From: CAVRXQ01 sp963849105
Lineage (GTDB): Bacteria > Actinomycetota > Acidimicrobiia > Acidimicrobiales > Bog-793
Length of the DNA: 64,000 nucleotides
NCBI GenBank assembly: GCA_963849105.1
Contig: CAWKGD010000005.1
Coordinates: 248,001 to 312,000 of the forward strand
Direction of reading: 5' to 3'
Shown: piece after piece, positions 8,339 to 17,844 of the stretch
How the letters are laid out: the number at the start of each line of letters is the position of its first letter
Position numbering within the stretch: the first letter of the stretch is position 1
Notes under the pieces: model-generated
The model's input: only the letters and a program-made list of their open reading frames with translations
The model's database searches: none
Told to the model about the DNA's origin: nothing
Position numbers and translations under genes: made by a program

Positions 8339-11300
8339 TTGGCCTTCGTGGCCGGCTACCTGGATCTTCTCCATGAGCGCGTCGTCATATTCGACGGGGC
8401 GACCGGGACGAACCTCCAGCTGCGCGGCCTCGGGCCGGACGACTTCGGAAGCCCAACGCTCGAGGGTTGCAACGAGGCCCTCGTCGTGTCGAGGCCCGAC
8501 GTCGTCCAGGACCTGCACCGCTCGTTTTTCGAGGTCGGCGTCGACGTCGTCGAAACCGACTCGTTTGGCGCCTTTCCGGTCGTGCTCGCCGAGTATCAGA
8601 TCGCAGAACGCACCGCGGAACTCGCGAGGCGCTCCGCGGAGCTCGCCGTCGAGGTGGCTCGCGACTTTTCGACTGCTGACCGCCCGCGCTTTGTTGCCGG
8701 AAGCATCGGTCCGGGCACGAAATTTCCCTCGCTCGGCCAGATCACCTTCGCCGATCTACGCGACGCCTATGAGGTCGAGGCTCGCGCGCTCTTGGAGGGC
8801 GGAGTCGACCTCCTCATCGTCGAGACGGCCTTCGACCTCCTCGGCGCGAAGGCGGCGCTCGTCGCGTGCCGGAGGGCGATGCGCGCCACCGGACGCGAGG
8901 TGCCGCTGCAGGCCCAAGTCACGATCGAGCTCACAGGTCGGATGTTGCCCGGCACCGAGATCGGCGCCGCCCTCTGCGCGCTCGACGCGCTGCGTCCAGA
9001 CGTCATAGGAATCAACTGCGCGACCGGCCCTGTCGAGATGTACGAGCCACTCCGCCACCTTTCCGAGCATTCGCGAAGGCCGATCTCGACGATGCCGAAC
9101 GCCGGCCTACCCTCGGTCGTCGAGGGGAAGATGCACTACGACCTGACCCCCGACGCGCTCGCCGAGCACCTCTACCGCTTCGCCACCGAGTTCGGAGTCT
9201 CGGTGATCGGCGGATGTTGTGGAACGACGCCGGCGCACCTGAAGGCGGTCGTCGACAAGTGTTTCGGCCTCGAAGCAACGCGTCGCAACGTCCAATTCGA
9301 GCCCGGCGCGGCGTCGCTTTACAGCTTCGTCCCGTTCGATCAGGACGTCTCGTTCCTCGTCATCGGTGAACGCACGAACGCCAACGGATCAAAGAAGTTC
9401 CGTGAGGCGATGCTCGCAGCTGACTTCGAGACGACGACCGCCATGGCACGCGATCAAGTGCGCGAAGGTGCCCACATGATCGACGTCTGCGTCGACTACA
9501 CAGGCGCCGACGGAGTCGCGGACATGCGCGAGGTGATGAGTCGGCTCGCCACCCAGTCGACGGTCCCGGTCGTGATCGACTCCACCGAGGCGAACGTTGT
9601 TACGGCCGCCCTGGAGCTCATCGGTGGACGCGCCGTGATCAACTCCGTCAATCTGGAGGATGGAGACGCGGTCGGCACGCGACTCGACGTGTTCTTGTCG
9701 CTCGCCAAAGAACACGGCGCTGCGGTCATCTGCACCTGCATCGACGAGGAGGGACAGGCGCGTACTGCTGACTGGAAACTGCGCGCCGCAAAGGCGACCA
9801 CCGAGCTTGCCGTCGACCGCTACGGCCTCGATCCATCGGACCTTTTCATTGACGCACTCGCGTTGCCGCTTTCGACGGGGATGGAAGAGAGCCGCAAGGA
9901 CGGCATCGAGACGATCGAGGCGATCCGCCGCATCAAGGCCGAACTCCCCGGCGTGCACTGCGTCCTCGGGATCTCGAACGTCTCTTTCGGTCTTTCCCCC
10001 GCCGCCCGTCAAGTGCTGAACGCCGTGTTCTTGCATGAGTGCGTCGAAGCAGGACTCGATGCAGCGATCGTGCACGCTGGGCGGATCGCCCCTTTGCACA
10101 AGATCGACCCCGCGCACCGAAAGATCTGCCTCGACCTGATCTACGACCGCCGCAGTTCCGATTACGACCCGCTCGTGGCGCTCACCGAGGCATTCGCCGA
10201 CGCGGCATCGACGTCGGTTCCGAAAGAGGACCGCTCCGGCTGGAACGTCGAGCGCCGGCTCCGTCAGCGCATCATCGACGGTGATCGCATCGGACTCGAG
10301 TCCGATCTCAACGAGGCACTCGAAGCGCGCGGCGCGCTCGAAATCGTGAACGAGGTCCTCTTGGAGGGTATGAAGGTTGTCGGCGATCTCTTCGCCTCCG
10401 GTGAGATGCAGCTCCCCTTCGTCTTGCAATCCGCCGAGACGATGAAAGCCGCCGTCTCGTTTCTCGAACCGCACATGGAGCGGGCGGACTCGGGCGGCAA
10501 AGGGCGCGTCGTGCTCGCGACGGTGAAGGGCGACGTCCACGACATCGGCAAGAACCTCGTCGACATCATCCTCACGAACAACGGCTATGACGTCTTCAAC
10601 TTGGGGATCAAGGTGCCGGTGAACGAGATCCTCGACAAAGCCGCCGAGGTCGAGGCGGACGCGATCGGCATGAGCGGGCTACTCGTTCGCTCGACGCTCA
10701 TCATGCGCGAGAACCTCGAGGAGATGAATCGTCGAGGAACGACCGCGGTTCCCGTCCTCTTGGGCGGCGCCGCACTGACGCGGAGCTACGTCGAGCGCGA
10801 CCTCCGTTCGGTCTTCGGCGGTCGCGTCTTTTATGGCAAGGACGCCTTCGAGGGCCTCCGCACCCTCGAGAAGCTGATCGAAGAAAAGGTGACGGGGATC
10901 GTCGACCCGTCCTTCGGAGTCGAGCCGACAGGGCGGAAGCTCCCCGAGCGCAAGAGCGCGAAGCTCGCCAAGGTTGATCCGGCGTCGTTGCCGGCCCGAT
11001 CGCCCGACGTTGCCGACGACAACCCGATCTTCGTTCCGCCGTTCCTCGGCGCGCGAGTCGCGAAGGGAGTCTCGATCGACGACGTGCGCGGATACCTGAA
11101 CGAAACGGCATTGTTCCGCAACCAGTGGGGATATCGGCCGGAATCCGGTGAGTCCGACGAGGAGTTCAAAGAGCGCGTCCGTGCCGAGCTGAGATCCCGT
11201 CTCGATGAGGCGAAGGCGGAAGACATCCTCATCCCCCAGGTCGTCTGGGGGTACTACGCGGTCGGTGCCGACGGTCCCGATCTCGTCGTGTTCTCGGACG

Positions 11301-11812
11301 CGACGCGAACGCAAGAGCTCGCGCGGTTCCATTTTCCGCGCCAGAGAGAGGCGCCGTATCTGTGCATCGCTGACTTCTTCCGACCCGTTGATCGCCCCGA
11401 ATTGGACTACGCGGCGTTCTTCGTCGTCTCGATGGGGAACGTCGCCTCGACGAAGGCCCGGGAGCGTTTCGCGGCCGACCGTTACGTCGACTACGTCGCG
11501 CTGCACGGACTCTCGGTGGAGATGACCGAGGCGCTCGCCGAGCTGTGGCACCGCCGCATCCGCGAGGAATGGGGCTTCGCCGACGAGGACGGTCCGACCC
11601 TCACCGGGCTGTTCCGACAGAAGTACCGCGGCGGGCGCTACTCGTGGGGCTACCCCGCCTGTCCGGACCTCGAAGACAACGCGAAGGTCGTCGAACTGCT
11701 CGGCGGTGGCCAGATCGGGGTGAGCGTCAGCGAAGGCTTCCAGCTCGAGCCGGAACAGACGACGCTCGCGATCATCTGCCACCACCCCCAGGCGAAGTAC
11801 TTCGTCGCCTGA
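8339..11812 (+). CDS. metH: Cobalamin-dependent methionine synthase
   Basis: The 1157-residue enzyme transfers methyl groups from 5-methyltetrahydrofolate to homocysteine through methylcobalamin. All modules are present in order: homocysteine-binding barrel with zinc ligands in GINCATG and GGCCGTTP (1 to about 310); pterin-binding barrel opening with VIGERTNANGSKKFREAM near 341; B12-binding cap and Rossmann domain with the cobalt-coordinating motif DVHDIGKN near 731; and the C-terminal reactivation domain with RGGRYSWGYPACPD near 1096, which binds AdoMet. The start is TTG 8339 or GTG 8348; no strong ribosome-binding site separates them. I see no cobalamin or SAM riboswitch in the short leader, and metF is not adjacent. 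Confidence 0.95.
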   Translation: MAFVAGYLDLLHERVVIFDGATGTNLQLRGLGPDDFGSPTLEGCNEALVVSRPDVVQDLHRSFFEVGVDVVETDSFGAFPVVLAEYQIAERTAELARRSAELAVEVARDFSTADRPRFVAGSIGPGTKFPSLGQITFADLRDAYEVEARALLEGGVDLLIVETAFDLLGAKAALVACRRAMRATGREVPLQAQVTIELTGRMLPGTEIGAALCALDALRPDVIGINCATGPVEMYEPLRHLSEHSRRPISTMPNAGLPSVVEGKMHYDLTPDALAEHLYRFATEFGVSVIGGCCGTTPAHLKAVVDKCFGLEATRRNVQFEPGAASLYSFVPFDQDVSFLVIGERTNANGSKKFREAMLAADFETTTAMARDQVREGAHMIDVCVDYTGADGVADMREVMSRLATQSTVPVVIDSTEANVVTAALELIGGRAVINSVNLEDGDAVGTRLDVFLSLAKEHGAAVICTCIDEEGQARTADWKLRAAKATTELAVDRYGLDPSDLFIDALALPLSTGMEESRKDGIETIEAIRRIKAELPGVHCVLGISNVSFGLSPAARQVLNAVFLHECVEAGLDAAIVHAGRIAPLHKIDPAHRKICLDLIYDRRSSDYDPLVALTEAFADAASTSVPKEDRSGWNVERRLRQRIIDGDRIGLESDLNEALEARGALEIVNEVLLEGMKVVGDLFASGEMQLPFVLQSAETMKAAVSFLEPHMERADSGGKGRVVLATVKGDVHDIGKNLVDIILTNNGYDVFNLGIKVPVNEILDKAAEVEADAIGMSGLLVRSTLIMRENLEEMNRRGTTAVPVLLGGAALTRSYVERDLRSVFGGRVFYGKDAFEGLRTLEKLIEEKVTGIVDPSFGVEPTGRKLPERKSAKLAKVDPASLPARSPDVADDNPIFVPPFLGARVAKGVSIDDVRGYLNETALFRNQWGYRPESGESDEEFKERVRAELRSRLDEAKAEDILIPQVVWGYYAVGADGPDLVVFSDATRTQELARFHFPRQREAPYLCIADFFRPVDRPELDYAAFFVVSMGNVASTKARERFAADRYVDYVALHGLSVEMTEALAELWHRRIREEWGFADEDGPTLTGLFRQKYRGGRYSWGYPACPDLEDNAKVVELLGGGQIGVSVSEGFQLEPEQTTLAIICHHPQAKYFVA

Positions 11813-12047
11813 CAGCGCGCGCGAATAGGAATCTGCGCACCGCGCCTCTCGGGCGTCCGACTCAGACCCGAAAAAGCGGCTTCGTCGGTTCCTGCTTCCT
11901 TTTGCTTCGCGGGGTTGCGCGAACAGTTTCACCGTCACCCGAGTGCCGGCCAGCGCTCTCTCCTCCACGGTGAGACGAGTGGCGCAAGCGGTCGCCGACC
12001 CACGGTGCTTGCCCAGCCGCGCCGCCTCTGAGGACTCTCAATCGCGG

Positions 12048-13640
12048 TTACGGCGCAGGGCTCGGAGTCGCCGCCTCCTCGATCCCAAAGAGGCCGACGG
12101 CTTCGCCGAGATCCTCGGGAATCGTTGTCGTCGTATCCCGGTTCAAAACCTCGCCTCGGAAATACGCCGGCGCGATGGCTTTGTACACGAAGTAGAGGAC
12201 GAAACCGAGGACAACAGAGCCGAAAGCGAGCACGAATGCCCCGCCGACGTGCCAGTGGACCCCTGGCACCGTCCAGGACGTAATACTGCTGCCAGGGCCC
12301 CAGTCCAAGACAAAGCTGTAGCCGCCGATCGCCCACATGATCGCCCACCCGAGCAAGGGCAAGACGCCTCTCATCCACAGGTTCCTCGCGCTCTCGGTGA
12401 GCGTCTTTCGGTAGTAAGCAAAACACGCGAGCCCCGTCAGCCCGTAGTAAAAGGCGATCCAGATCCCGAGCGCGGTCACCGAGTCGACGATCACCTCGCC
12501 TTTTGAGATGTAGTTCATGATCACGTACAGGACGATCGACACCGCCCCCATCGTGGCCGTCGACACCGTCGGGGTGAGGAAGCGGCGGCTCACCGTCCCA
12601 AACGTCTTCGGAATAGCGCGGAAGACCGCCATCGAAAGCGTTGTCCGCGCCGTCGGCAAGATCGTCGTTTGGGTCGAGGCGGCCGCCGAACTCAACACCA
12701 TCAGCAAGAGCAGGTGACTGAGGAAGCTGCCGAACCCAGATGAGCCGAAGATCGAGCCACCCAGCACCGAAAGGACGTCGCCGATGTGCGCCGGGTTGCC
12801 AAGTCCGATTCCGGTCGTACCGATCCCGGCGTAGGACTGTGTTGAAAGTATGACGAGCTCATAGACGGCAAGGAGGATGAACGTCGAAATGACCGCTGCC
12901 CGCCCGGGAGTGACTCTGCGATTCGCCGTCTCCTCGTTTACCGACACGGCCGTGTCCCAGCCCCAGTAGATGAAAAGCATCAGCGTCAGGCCTTGGGCGA
13001 AACTCGAGATCTTTTCGTGGAAGGGATTGAACCAGGACGCGGAGACCGCAAGGTGACCGAGTGGCGCAGTGCCGTTGCCGACTTTCACGAGGGCAACGAT
13101 CGAAAGCACGGTCAGCATCGTGAGCTCGATGCCGAGTAACGCCTTTTGGAAGTTTGCCGAGACTTCGATCCCGACGTAACAGATCGCGGTCATCGCGACG
13201 ATCCAGAGGATTCCGACGAGCAGCACCCAGCCACTCGACGGGTCGCTGCCGATGCTCTTTGAGTTGAAGAGCAAGAACACGTACTGACCGGCGATCTGGG
13301 CGAGGCTCGCCATGACGAGGATGTCCGCGGCGACGATTCCCCAACCTCCTGCCCAGCCGACCGATGGCCGGAACGCCCTCGTCGCCCAGGTGAAGGTGGT
13401 GCCGCAGTCCGGGTTGGCGCGGTTGAGTTCGTTGTAGGCGACCGAGACGAGCAGCATCGGCACAAAGGCAAGGATCGTGACGATCGGCGACTTCACCCCG
13501 ATCAGCACGACAACGAAGCCGAGCGTCGCCGCCAGGCTGTAGGCAGGAGCCGTCGACGCCACGCCGACGACCGTGCTCGAGATGAGGCCGAGCGCGCCGC
13601 CCTTCAACCCTTTTTCCGAACGCGCCCTCGTGGCGTCCAT
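12048..13640 (-). CDS. APC-superfamily amino acid permease
   Basis: A 530-residue, twelve-helix-type transporter in the inner membrane. It starts at ATG 13638-13640, preceded by a GGGAG ribosome-binding site; the frame runs further upstream into the divergent thioredoxin gene but that part is not membrane-like. The first helix region (GLISSTVVGVASTAPAYSLA) carries the small-residue-rich unwound-helix signature of the APC fold, and NRANPDCGTTFTWATRAFRP matches the helix 2-3 region. The C-terminal 50 residues are cytoplasmic. It probably imports an amino acid or amine by proton symport; the substrate is not evident. It is divergent from the thioredoxin gene. Confidence 0.85.
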   Translation of the reverse strand: MDATRARSEKGLKGGALGLISSTVVGVASTAPAYSLAATLGFVVVLIGVKSPIVTILAFVPMLLVSVAYNELNRANPDCGTTFTWATRAFRPSVGWAGGWGIVAADILVMASLAQIAGQYVFLLFNSKSIGSDPSSGWVLLVGILWIVAMTAICYVGIEVSANFQKALLGIELTMLTVLSIVALVKVGNGTAPLGHLAVSASWFNPFHEKISSFAQGLTLMLFIYWGWDTAVSVNEETANRRVTPGRAAVISTFILLAVYELVILSTQSYAGIGTTGIGLGNPAHIGDVLSVLGGSIFGSSGFGSFLSHLLLLMVLSSAAASTQTTILPTARTTLSMAVFRAIPKTFGTVSRRFLTPTVSTATMGAVSIVLYVIMNYISKGEVIVDSVTALGIWIAFYYGLTGLACFAYYRKTLTESARNLWMRGVLPLLGWAIMWAIGGYSFVLDWGPGSSITSWTVPGVHWHVGGAFVLAFGSVVLGFVLYFVYKAIAPAYFRGEVLNRDTTTTIPEDLGEAVGLFGIEEAATPSPAP

Positions 13641-13833
13641 CTCGATTGCTCCCGAGACCACCCCCAACTCGGCCACCCCCTGAAGTCCGCCGCTCCCACG
13701 CGACGATCTCGCCAATCGTGGATCCAGGTAAGACGCCGAAACAGTAATCCCGAAAGCCGGAAGCGCACCGGAGACTCCCCCGGCCTTTGGCTGCGGGAAC
13801 GGGGCTGTCGAGGTCAACCGATAGGGTCGATTC

Positions 13834-14544
13834 GTGGCCATCGATACATCCGACGCGACATTCGAGCGTGACGTTGTCGCTCGCTCGGAGGAGGTCGCCG
13901 TCGTCGTCGACCTCTGGGCGCCGTGGTGTGGCCCGTGCCGGACGCTCGGACCGATCATCGAGAAAGTCGTCGACGAGACCGAAGGCCAGGTCACCCTTTC
14001 GAAGGTCAACGTCGATGAGAACCCGCAGATTGCCGCGGCTTTCGGCGTGCAATCGATCCCCGCGGTCTACGCGCTGCGTGACGGCAAGGTGGTTGATGGG
14101 TTCATCGGCGCGCTTTCCGAGTCTGCGGTACGCGAGTTCGTCGGTCGCCTCGTCTCGCAGCCTTCAGAGGCTGACGAGCTCGTCGGCGAAGGCGACGAAG
14201 ACTCGATTCGTCGAGCGCTCGAGCTCGACCCCGACCACGGTGAAGGAATAGTGAAGCTCGCCGAGCTCCTCCTCGCCCGCGGCGATGCCGACGAGGCACT
14301 CGCCCTGTTGGAACGCATCCCGGAGAGCGAACAGACCCGCAAGCTCGCCGCCGAGGCGCGGCTTTCGAAAAACGGCGCCTCAGCCAACGGCGCGGCGATC
14401 GAGCAGCGACTCGAGCACCTCCTCCCACAGGTGCGCGGCAACGACGGCGTGCGGCAAGAATTTCTCGATCTCTTGGAGACGATGCCCGCCGACGACCCGC
14501 GACGCGAGCGTTTCCGGCGCGCGCTCGCCACGCAGCTCTTCTGA
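13834..14544 (+). CDS. Thioredoxin-TPR protein, CnoX/YbbN type
   Basis: The 236-residue protein has a thioredoxin domain with the intact active site WAPWCGPCRTLGP (residues 28-40) and the cis-proline SIPAVYAL, followed by a helical TPR-like region (EGDEDSIRRALELDPDHGEG; LLARGDADEALALLERIP). This is the layout of YbbN/CnoX, known in Escherichia coli as a chaperone-redoxin that hands clients to GroEL and Dna-type chaperones. Many homologues lose the cysteines, but here both are kept, so it may be a true thiol oxidoreductase. It starts a plus-strand run; the folP-like gene begins seven bases after its stop. Confidence 0.85.
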   Translation: MAIDTSDATFERDVVARSEEVAVVVDLWAPWCGPCRTLGPIIEKVVDETEGQVTLSKVNVDENPQIAAAFGVQSIPAVYALRDGKVVDGFIGALSESAVREFVGRLVSQPSEADELVGEGDEDSIRRALELDPDHGEGIVKLAELLLARGDADEALALLERIPESEQTRKLAAEARLSKNGASANGAAIEQRLEHLLPQVRGNDGVRQEFLDLLETMPADDPRRERFRRALATQLF

Positions 14545-14551
14545 TCTCAGC

Positions 14552-15430
14552 GTGACCGCCAACGGCGCAAATGGCGTCGTTCGCTATTCGTCGCCGACTC
14601 TCCTTGCGATCGGATCGCGTCGTTTCGACGTGGCGAATCGGGCGCTCGTCATGGGCATCGTCAACCGGACGCCCGATTCGTTCCTCGATCACGGCGCGAC
14701 TTTCGCGCTCGATCTGGCGCTGAAGCGCGCCGAGCAGCTCATCGAGGACGGCGCCGACATCATCGACGTCGGCGGGGTAAAGGCGGGCGCCGGCCCTTCG
14801 GTCCCTTTTGACGAGGAGGTCGAACGCGTGCTCCCGGTGGTCGAAGGCCTCGTCGGACGCTTCGACGTCCCGATCTCGGTCGACACGTGGTCGGCGAAGG
14901 TCGCCGACGTGTGTTTCGCTGCTGGAGCACGTCTCGGCAACGACATCTCCGGTTTCGGGGATCCTGACTACCTGCCGGTGGCGGCGCGTCACGGCGCCTC
15001 GGTCGTTGCGACCCACATCCGACTGCGTCCTCGCGTCGGCGACCCCGACCCGCGCTATCCGGGCGACGACGTTGTCAGTGCGGTTGAGTCCTTTCTCAAG
15101 GACCGCCTCGAGATGGCCCTGGTCGCCGGGATCCCGAAGGAACGGGTGCTCTTCGACGTCGGATTGGACCTCGGTAAGTCGACGTCGCAGTCGCTCGAGC
15201 TCCTTCGCTCGGCCGAGCGCTTCGCGATACTCGGCCAGCCGATGCTGCTCTCCGCTTCACACAAGGGATTCCTGGGGGACCTTTTCTCGCTGCCGGTCGC
15301 AGACCGCGAGGACGTCTCTCTGCTCGCCGCCGCCCTCGGAGTGACGAAGGGGTGTCGCGTCGTCCGCGTCCACGACGTCAAGCGCACGAGGCGGATCGTC
15401 GACACCCTCGCTGCGGTTCTTGCCGCGTGA
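14552..15430 (+). CDS. FolP2-type dihydropteroate synthase homologue
   Basis: A 292-residue TIM-barrel protein of the pterin-binding family, starting at GTG 14552. The first motif is MGIVNRTPDSF where true DHPS has M-G-I-L/V-N-V-T-P-D-S-F. The loop that should read D-I-G-G-E-S-T-R-P-G is IDVGGVKAGAGP, so the residues that bind p-aminobenzoate and pyrophosphate are replaced. The third motif is LLSASHKGFLG instead of S-R-K-x-F. The VGGVKAGxG form is that of mycobacterial FolP2, which is reported to lack DHPS activity. I therefore do not call it folP. The next gene, holA, overlaps its stop by four bases, so expression is coupled. Confidence 0.8.
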   Translation: MTANGANGVVRYSSPTLLAIGSRRFDVANRALVMGIVNRTPDSFLDHGATFALDLALKRAEQLIEDGADIIDVGGVKAGAGPSVPFDEEVERVLPVVEGLVGRFDVPISVDTWSAKVADVCFAAGARLGNDISGFGDPDYLPVAARHGASVVATHIRLRPRVGDPDPRYPGDDVVSAVESFLKDRLEMALVAGIPKERVLFDVGLDLGKSTSQSLELLRSAERFAILGQPMLLSASHKGFLGDLFSLPVADREDVSLLAAALGVTKGCRVVRVHDVKRTRRIVDTLAAVLAA

Positions 15431-16494
15431 GCAGCGACTATCTGCGCGGACCGGGCGAGCCACACCCCGTGTACCTCGTGCACGGCGAGGACGCGGGACT
15501 CGTGAGCCAGGAAGTCTCCGAACTTCTCGGCGCGCTCGTCGCACTCGACGGCGGGGGCGCGATCCCCCTCGAGGAGTACGGCGAGATCGCCGCCCGGCAG
15601 GACCAGGCGGCCGAGGCGTTCGCGCTCGGTCCCGTTCTCGATGCGTGTCGCACACCGCCGCTGTTCAGCTCGCGGCGGATCGTCGTCGTGCGCGATCTCT
15701 CTCTGCTTGACTCCGCGCAGGCGAGAGAGATCGCCGCATATATCAGCGAACCCGCCGAAAGCGCCGTCCTCGTGCTCGCATCGCCCGGCAAAAAGGCGCC
15801 GACGGCGATCACCAAGGCCGTTTCGGCGGGCGGTCTCGTCATCGACCCGAGCCCGCCGTCCGGGGCACGGGCCCGATCGGCGTGGTTCGCCCAACGGATC
15901 AAGTCGGCGCCGGTCCGTCCCGACCACGCCGCACTCGAGCTCTTGGAGGAGCACCTCGGCGAGGATCTCGCCCGACTCGACGGCATCTTGACGACCCTTG
16001 AGGCCGCGTACGGATCGCAGGCCAAGGTCTCCGCAGATGACGTCACACCGTTCCTCGGCAGCGCCGGTTCGGTCGCGCCCTGGGAGCTCACCGACGCGAT
16101 CGACGCCGGCGACGTCGACAAAGCGGTGCGCGCGCTCTCCCGGATGCTCGGACCGGGGATGCGGAGCCCGTTCCAGGTGCTCGCCACCCTCCACCGACAC
16201 TTCGGCGCGATGTTGCGCCTCGACGGTTCCGACGCCACAACCGACAAAGACGCTGCCGAGATAACGGCCATGAATCCATTCCCGGCTGGAAAGGCGCTGC
16301 ACAACAGCCGACGTCTCGGACACGACAAGATCGCCCGCGCCATCGTTCTGCTCGCCGATGCCGACGTCGGCATGCGCGGCGAGTCCGGTTGGCCAGATCA
16401 CGTCGTGATGGAGGTCCTCGTCGCGCGACTGGCGCGGCTCTCTGGCTCCCCGAGCACGGCGCGGACGCGTGCGAGGCGCGCGCGGAACCGATGA
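15427..16494 (+). CDS. holA: DNA polymerase III delta subunit
   Basis: This 355-residue subunit of the clamp loader opens the sliding clamp at the replication fork. It begins YLVHGEDAGLVSQEVSELL, the HolA N-terminus in which the Walker A loop of related AAA+ proteins is degenerate, as expected for the delta subunit. The middle (LDGILTTLEAAYGSQAKVSADDV) and the C-terminal collar region (SPFQVLATLHRHFGAMLRL, NSRRLGHDKIARAIVLLADAD) fit the family. GTG 15427 overlaps the folP2-like stop; the inositol phosphatase ATG overlaps its own stop. Length is normal (about 330-350). Confidence 0.9.
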   Translation: MSSDYLRGPGEPHPVYLVHGEDAGLVSQEVSELLGALVALDGGGAIPLEEYGEIAARQDQAAEAFALGPVLDACRTPPLFSSRRIVVVRDLSLLDSAQAREIAAYISEPAESAVLVLASPGKKAPTAITKAVSAGGLVIDPSPPSGARARSAWFAQRIKSAPVRPDHAALELLEEHLGEDLARLDGILTTLEAAYGSQAKVSADDVTPFLGSAGSVAPWELTDAIDAGDVDKAVRALSRMLGPGMRSPFQVLATLHRHFGAMLRLDGSDATTDKDAAEITAMNPFPAGKALHNSRRLGHDKIARAIVLLADADVGMRGESGWPDHVVMEVLVARLARLSGSPSTARTRARRARNR

Positions 16495-17309
16495 CAGGGA
16501 CCGACCAGCTCGCCCTCATCGCGAAAAGCGTCGCGATCGGCGCAGGCAGACTCGTGTTGCAGTCCAACCGTGAGCGTCGCCAGCGCTCAGAGCTCATCGG
16601 CGACGCGACGCGCAAATCGTCGGCCACCGATCTCGCGACGGCGTCTGACCGCGCGTCCGAACGGTTCATCGTCGGTCAGCTGCGTGCGCTCCGACCGAAC
16701 GACGCGATCCTCGGTGAGGAAGGAAGCGACGACTCAGGTACCTCCGGCCTGACGTGGCTCGTCGACCCGATCGACGGGACGACGAACTTCGTTTACGACT
16801 TCCCCGCCTGGACGGTTTCGATCGCCGTCGCCGACGACGAGGGGGCGATAGCGGGCGCCGTCTACGAGCCCGTGCGCGACGAATGCTTCGTTGCGATGCG
16901 CGGGGGCGGATCGGCGCTCAACGGGCGTGCGCTCGGCCCGCTTTCCCCGCCCCCTCTCGCCGAAGCCCTCGTCGCGACGGGATTCTCTTATTCATCGGAG
17001 CGGCGCGTGCGCCAGGCGCTTCTGTTGCCCCTCGTGCTGCGAGAGGTGCGCGATATTCGCCGCGCCGGCTCCGCGTCGCTCGACTGTTGTTACGTCGCCG
17101 CCGGACGGGTCGACGCGTTCTACGAGACGGCGCTGAAGCCGTGGGACAGTGCGGCAGGAGAGCTCGTCGCGCGCGAGGCGGGAGCCGCGTCACAAATCGT
17201 CGACGGAATCATCGGCGATGAGACGACTCTCGTCGTCGCCCCCGAGCCGCTTCTCGGTGCGCTCGTCGATCTCCTCATCGAGGCGGCGCAGCTCCCTTCA
17301 CTACCATGA
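16491..17309 (+). CDS. Inositol monophosphatase family protein
   Basis: A 272-residue Mg2+-dependent phosphatase of the IMPase/FBPase/CysQ superfamily. The metal-binding motifs are complete: LGEEGSDD (metal 1), WLVDPIDGTTNFVYDFP (residues 84-100) and LKPWDSAAGELVARE. It probably removes phosphate from myo-inositol 1-phosphate or a related small molecule, but histidinol-phosphate and 3'-phosphoadenosine phosphate are possible substrates in actinobacteria. The ATG at 16491 overlaps the holA stop (ATGA), which fixes the start although the frame extends upstream. Confidence 0.88.
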   Translation: MTGTDQLALIAKSVAIGAGRLVLQSNRERRQRSELIGDATRKSSATDLATASDRASERFIVGQLRALRPNDAILGEEGSDDSGTSGLTWLVDPIDGTTNFVYDFPAWTVSIAVADDEGAIAGAVYEPVRDECFVAMRGGGSALNGRALGPLSPPPLAEALVATGFSYSSERRVRQALLLPLVLREVRDIRRAGSASLDCCYVAAGRVDAFYETALKPWDSAAGELVAREAGAASQIVDGIIGDETTLVVAPEPLLGALVDLLIEAAQLPSLP

Positions 17310-17338
17310 CGGCTCCAGACGATCGCAGGGAGGTCTGA

Positions 17339-17818
17339 GTGGAGTTCGACTTCGTCGTCGAGATCCCGAAGGGGTCGCGCAACAAATACGAGCTCGGCGG
17401 GGACGGCCGGATCCACCTCGACCGAACGTTGTTCACCTCGACGGTGTTCCCGACCGAGTACGGCTACATCGACGAAAGCCTCGGGGAGGACGGCGATCCG
17501 CTCGACGGCATGGTGATCTGCGACGAGCCGACGTTCCCAGGATGCGTGATCCGCGCCCGGCCGGTGGCGATGTTCCGCATGGCCGACGAAAAGGGGCCGG
17601 ACGACAAGGTCGTCGCAGTCGTTGTCGGCGACCCGCGCACATCAGAGATCCACGACGTCGGGGACCTCCTGGGCTTCGACAAGGACCGGATCGCGCACTT
17701 TTTCTCCGTGTACAAGGCGCTCGAGCCCGGAAAACACGTCGAAGTGATCGGGTGGGCCGACCGCGAGTTTGCCGAGTCCTCCATCGACGAGGCGTTCGCG
17801 CGGGCGAACAAGGAATAG
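17339..17818 (+). CDS. ppa: Inorganic pyrophosphatase, family I
   Basis: The 159-residue soluble enzyme hydrolyses pyrophosphate to two phosphates and so pulls biosynthetic reactions forward. Family I signatures are all visible: EIPKGSRNKYE near the start, YGYIDESLGEDGDPLDGMV with the metal-binding aspartates (residues 43-61), and the C-terminal FFSVYKALEPGK. The start is GTG 17339, seven bases after an AGGGAGG ribosome-binding site. It closes the plus-strand run from the thioredoxin gene and is followed at once by a terminator-like hairpin. Confidence 0.95.
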   Translation: MEFDFVVEIPKGSRNKYELGGDGRIHLDRTLFTSTVFPTEYGYIDESLGEDGDPLDGMVICDEPTFPGCVIRARPVAMFRMADEKGPDDKVVAVVVGDPRTSEIHDVGDLLGFDKDRIAHFFSVYKALEPGKHVEVIGWADREFAESSIDEAFARANKE

Positions 17819-17820
17819 CT

Positions 17821-17840
17821 GCGCCGATCTGATACGGCGC
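17821..17840. terminator. Bidirectional terminator-like hairpin between converging genes
   Basis: GCGCCG-ATCTGATA-CGGCGC is a perfect 6-base stem with an 8-base loop, three bases after the ppa stop and five before the end of the converging DUF459 gene. The position suits a shared terminator. There is no U-tract, which is common for actinobacterial terminators. Confidence 0.55.
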
Positions 17841-17844
17841 GCGC

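Noticed and set aside
10679..11968. 429-codon minus-strand frame opposite metH
   Set aside because: Overlaps the highly conserved AdoMet domain of MetH and has no motif.
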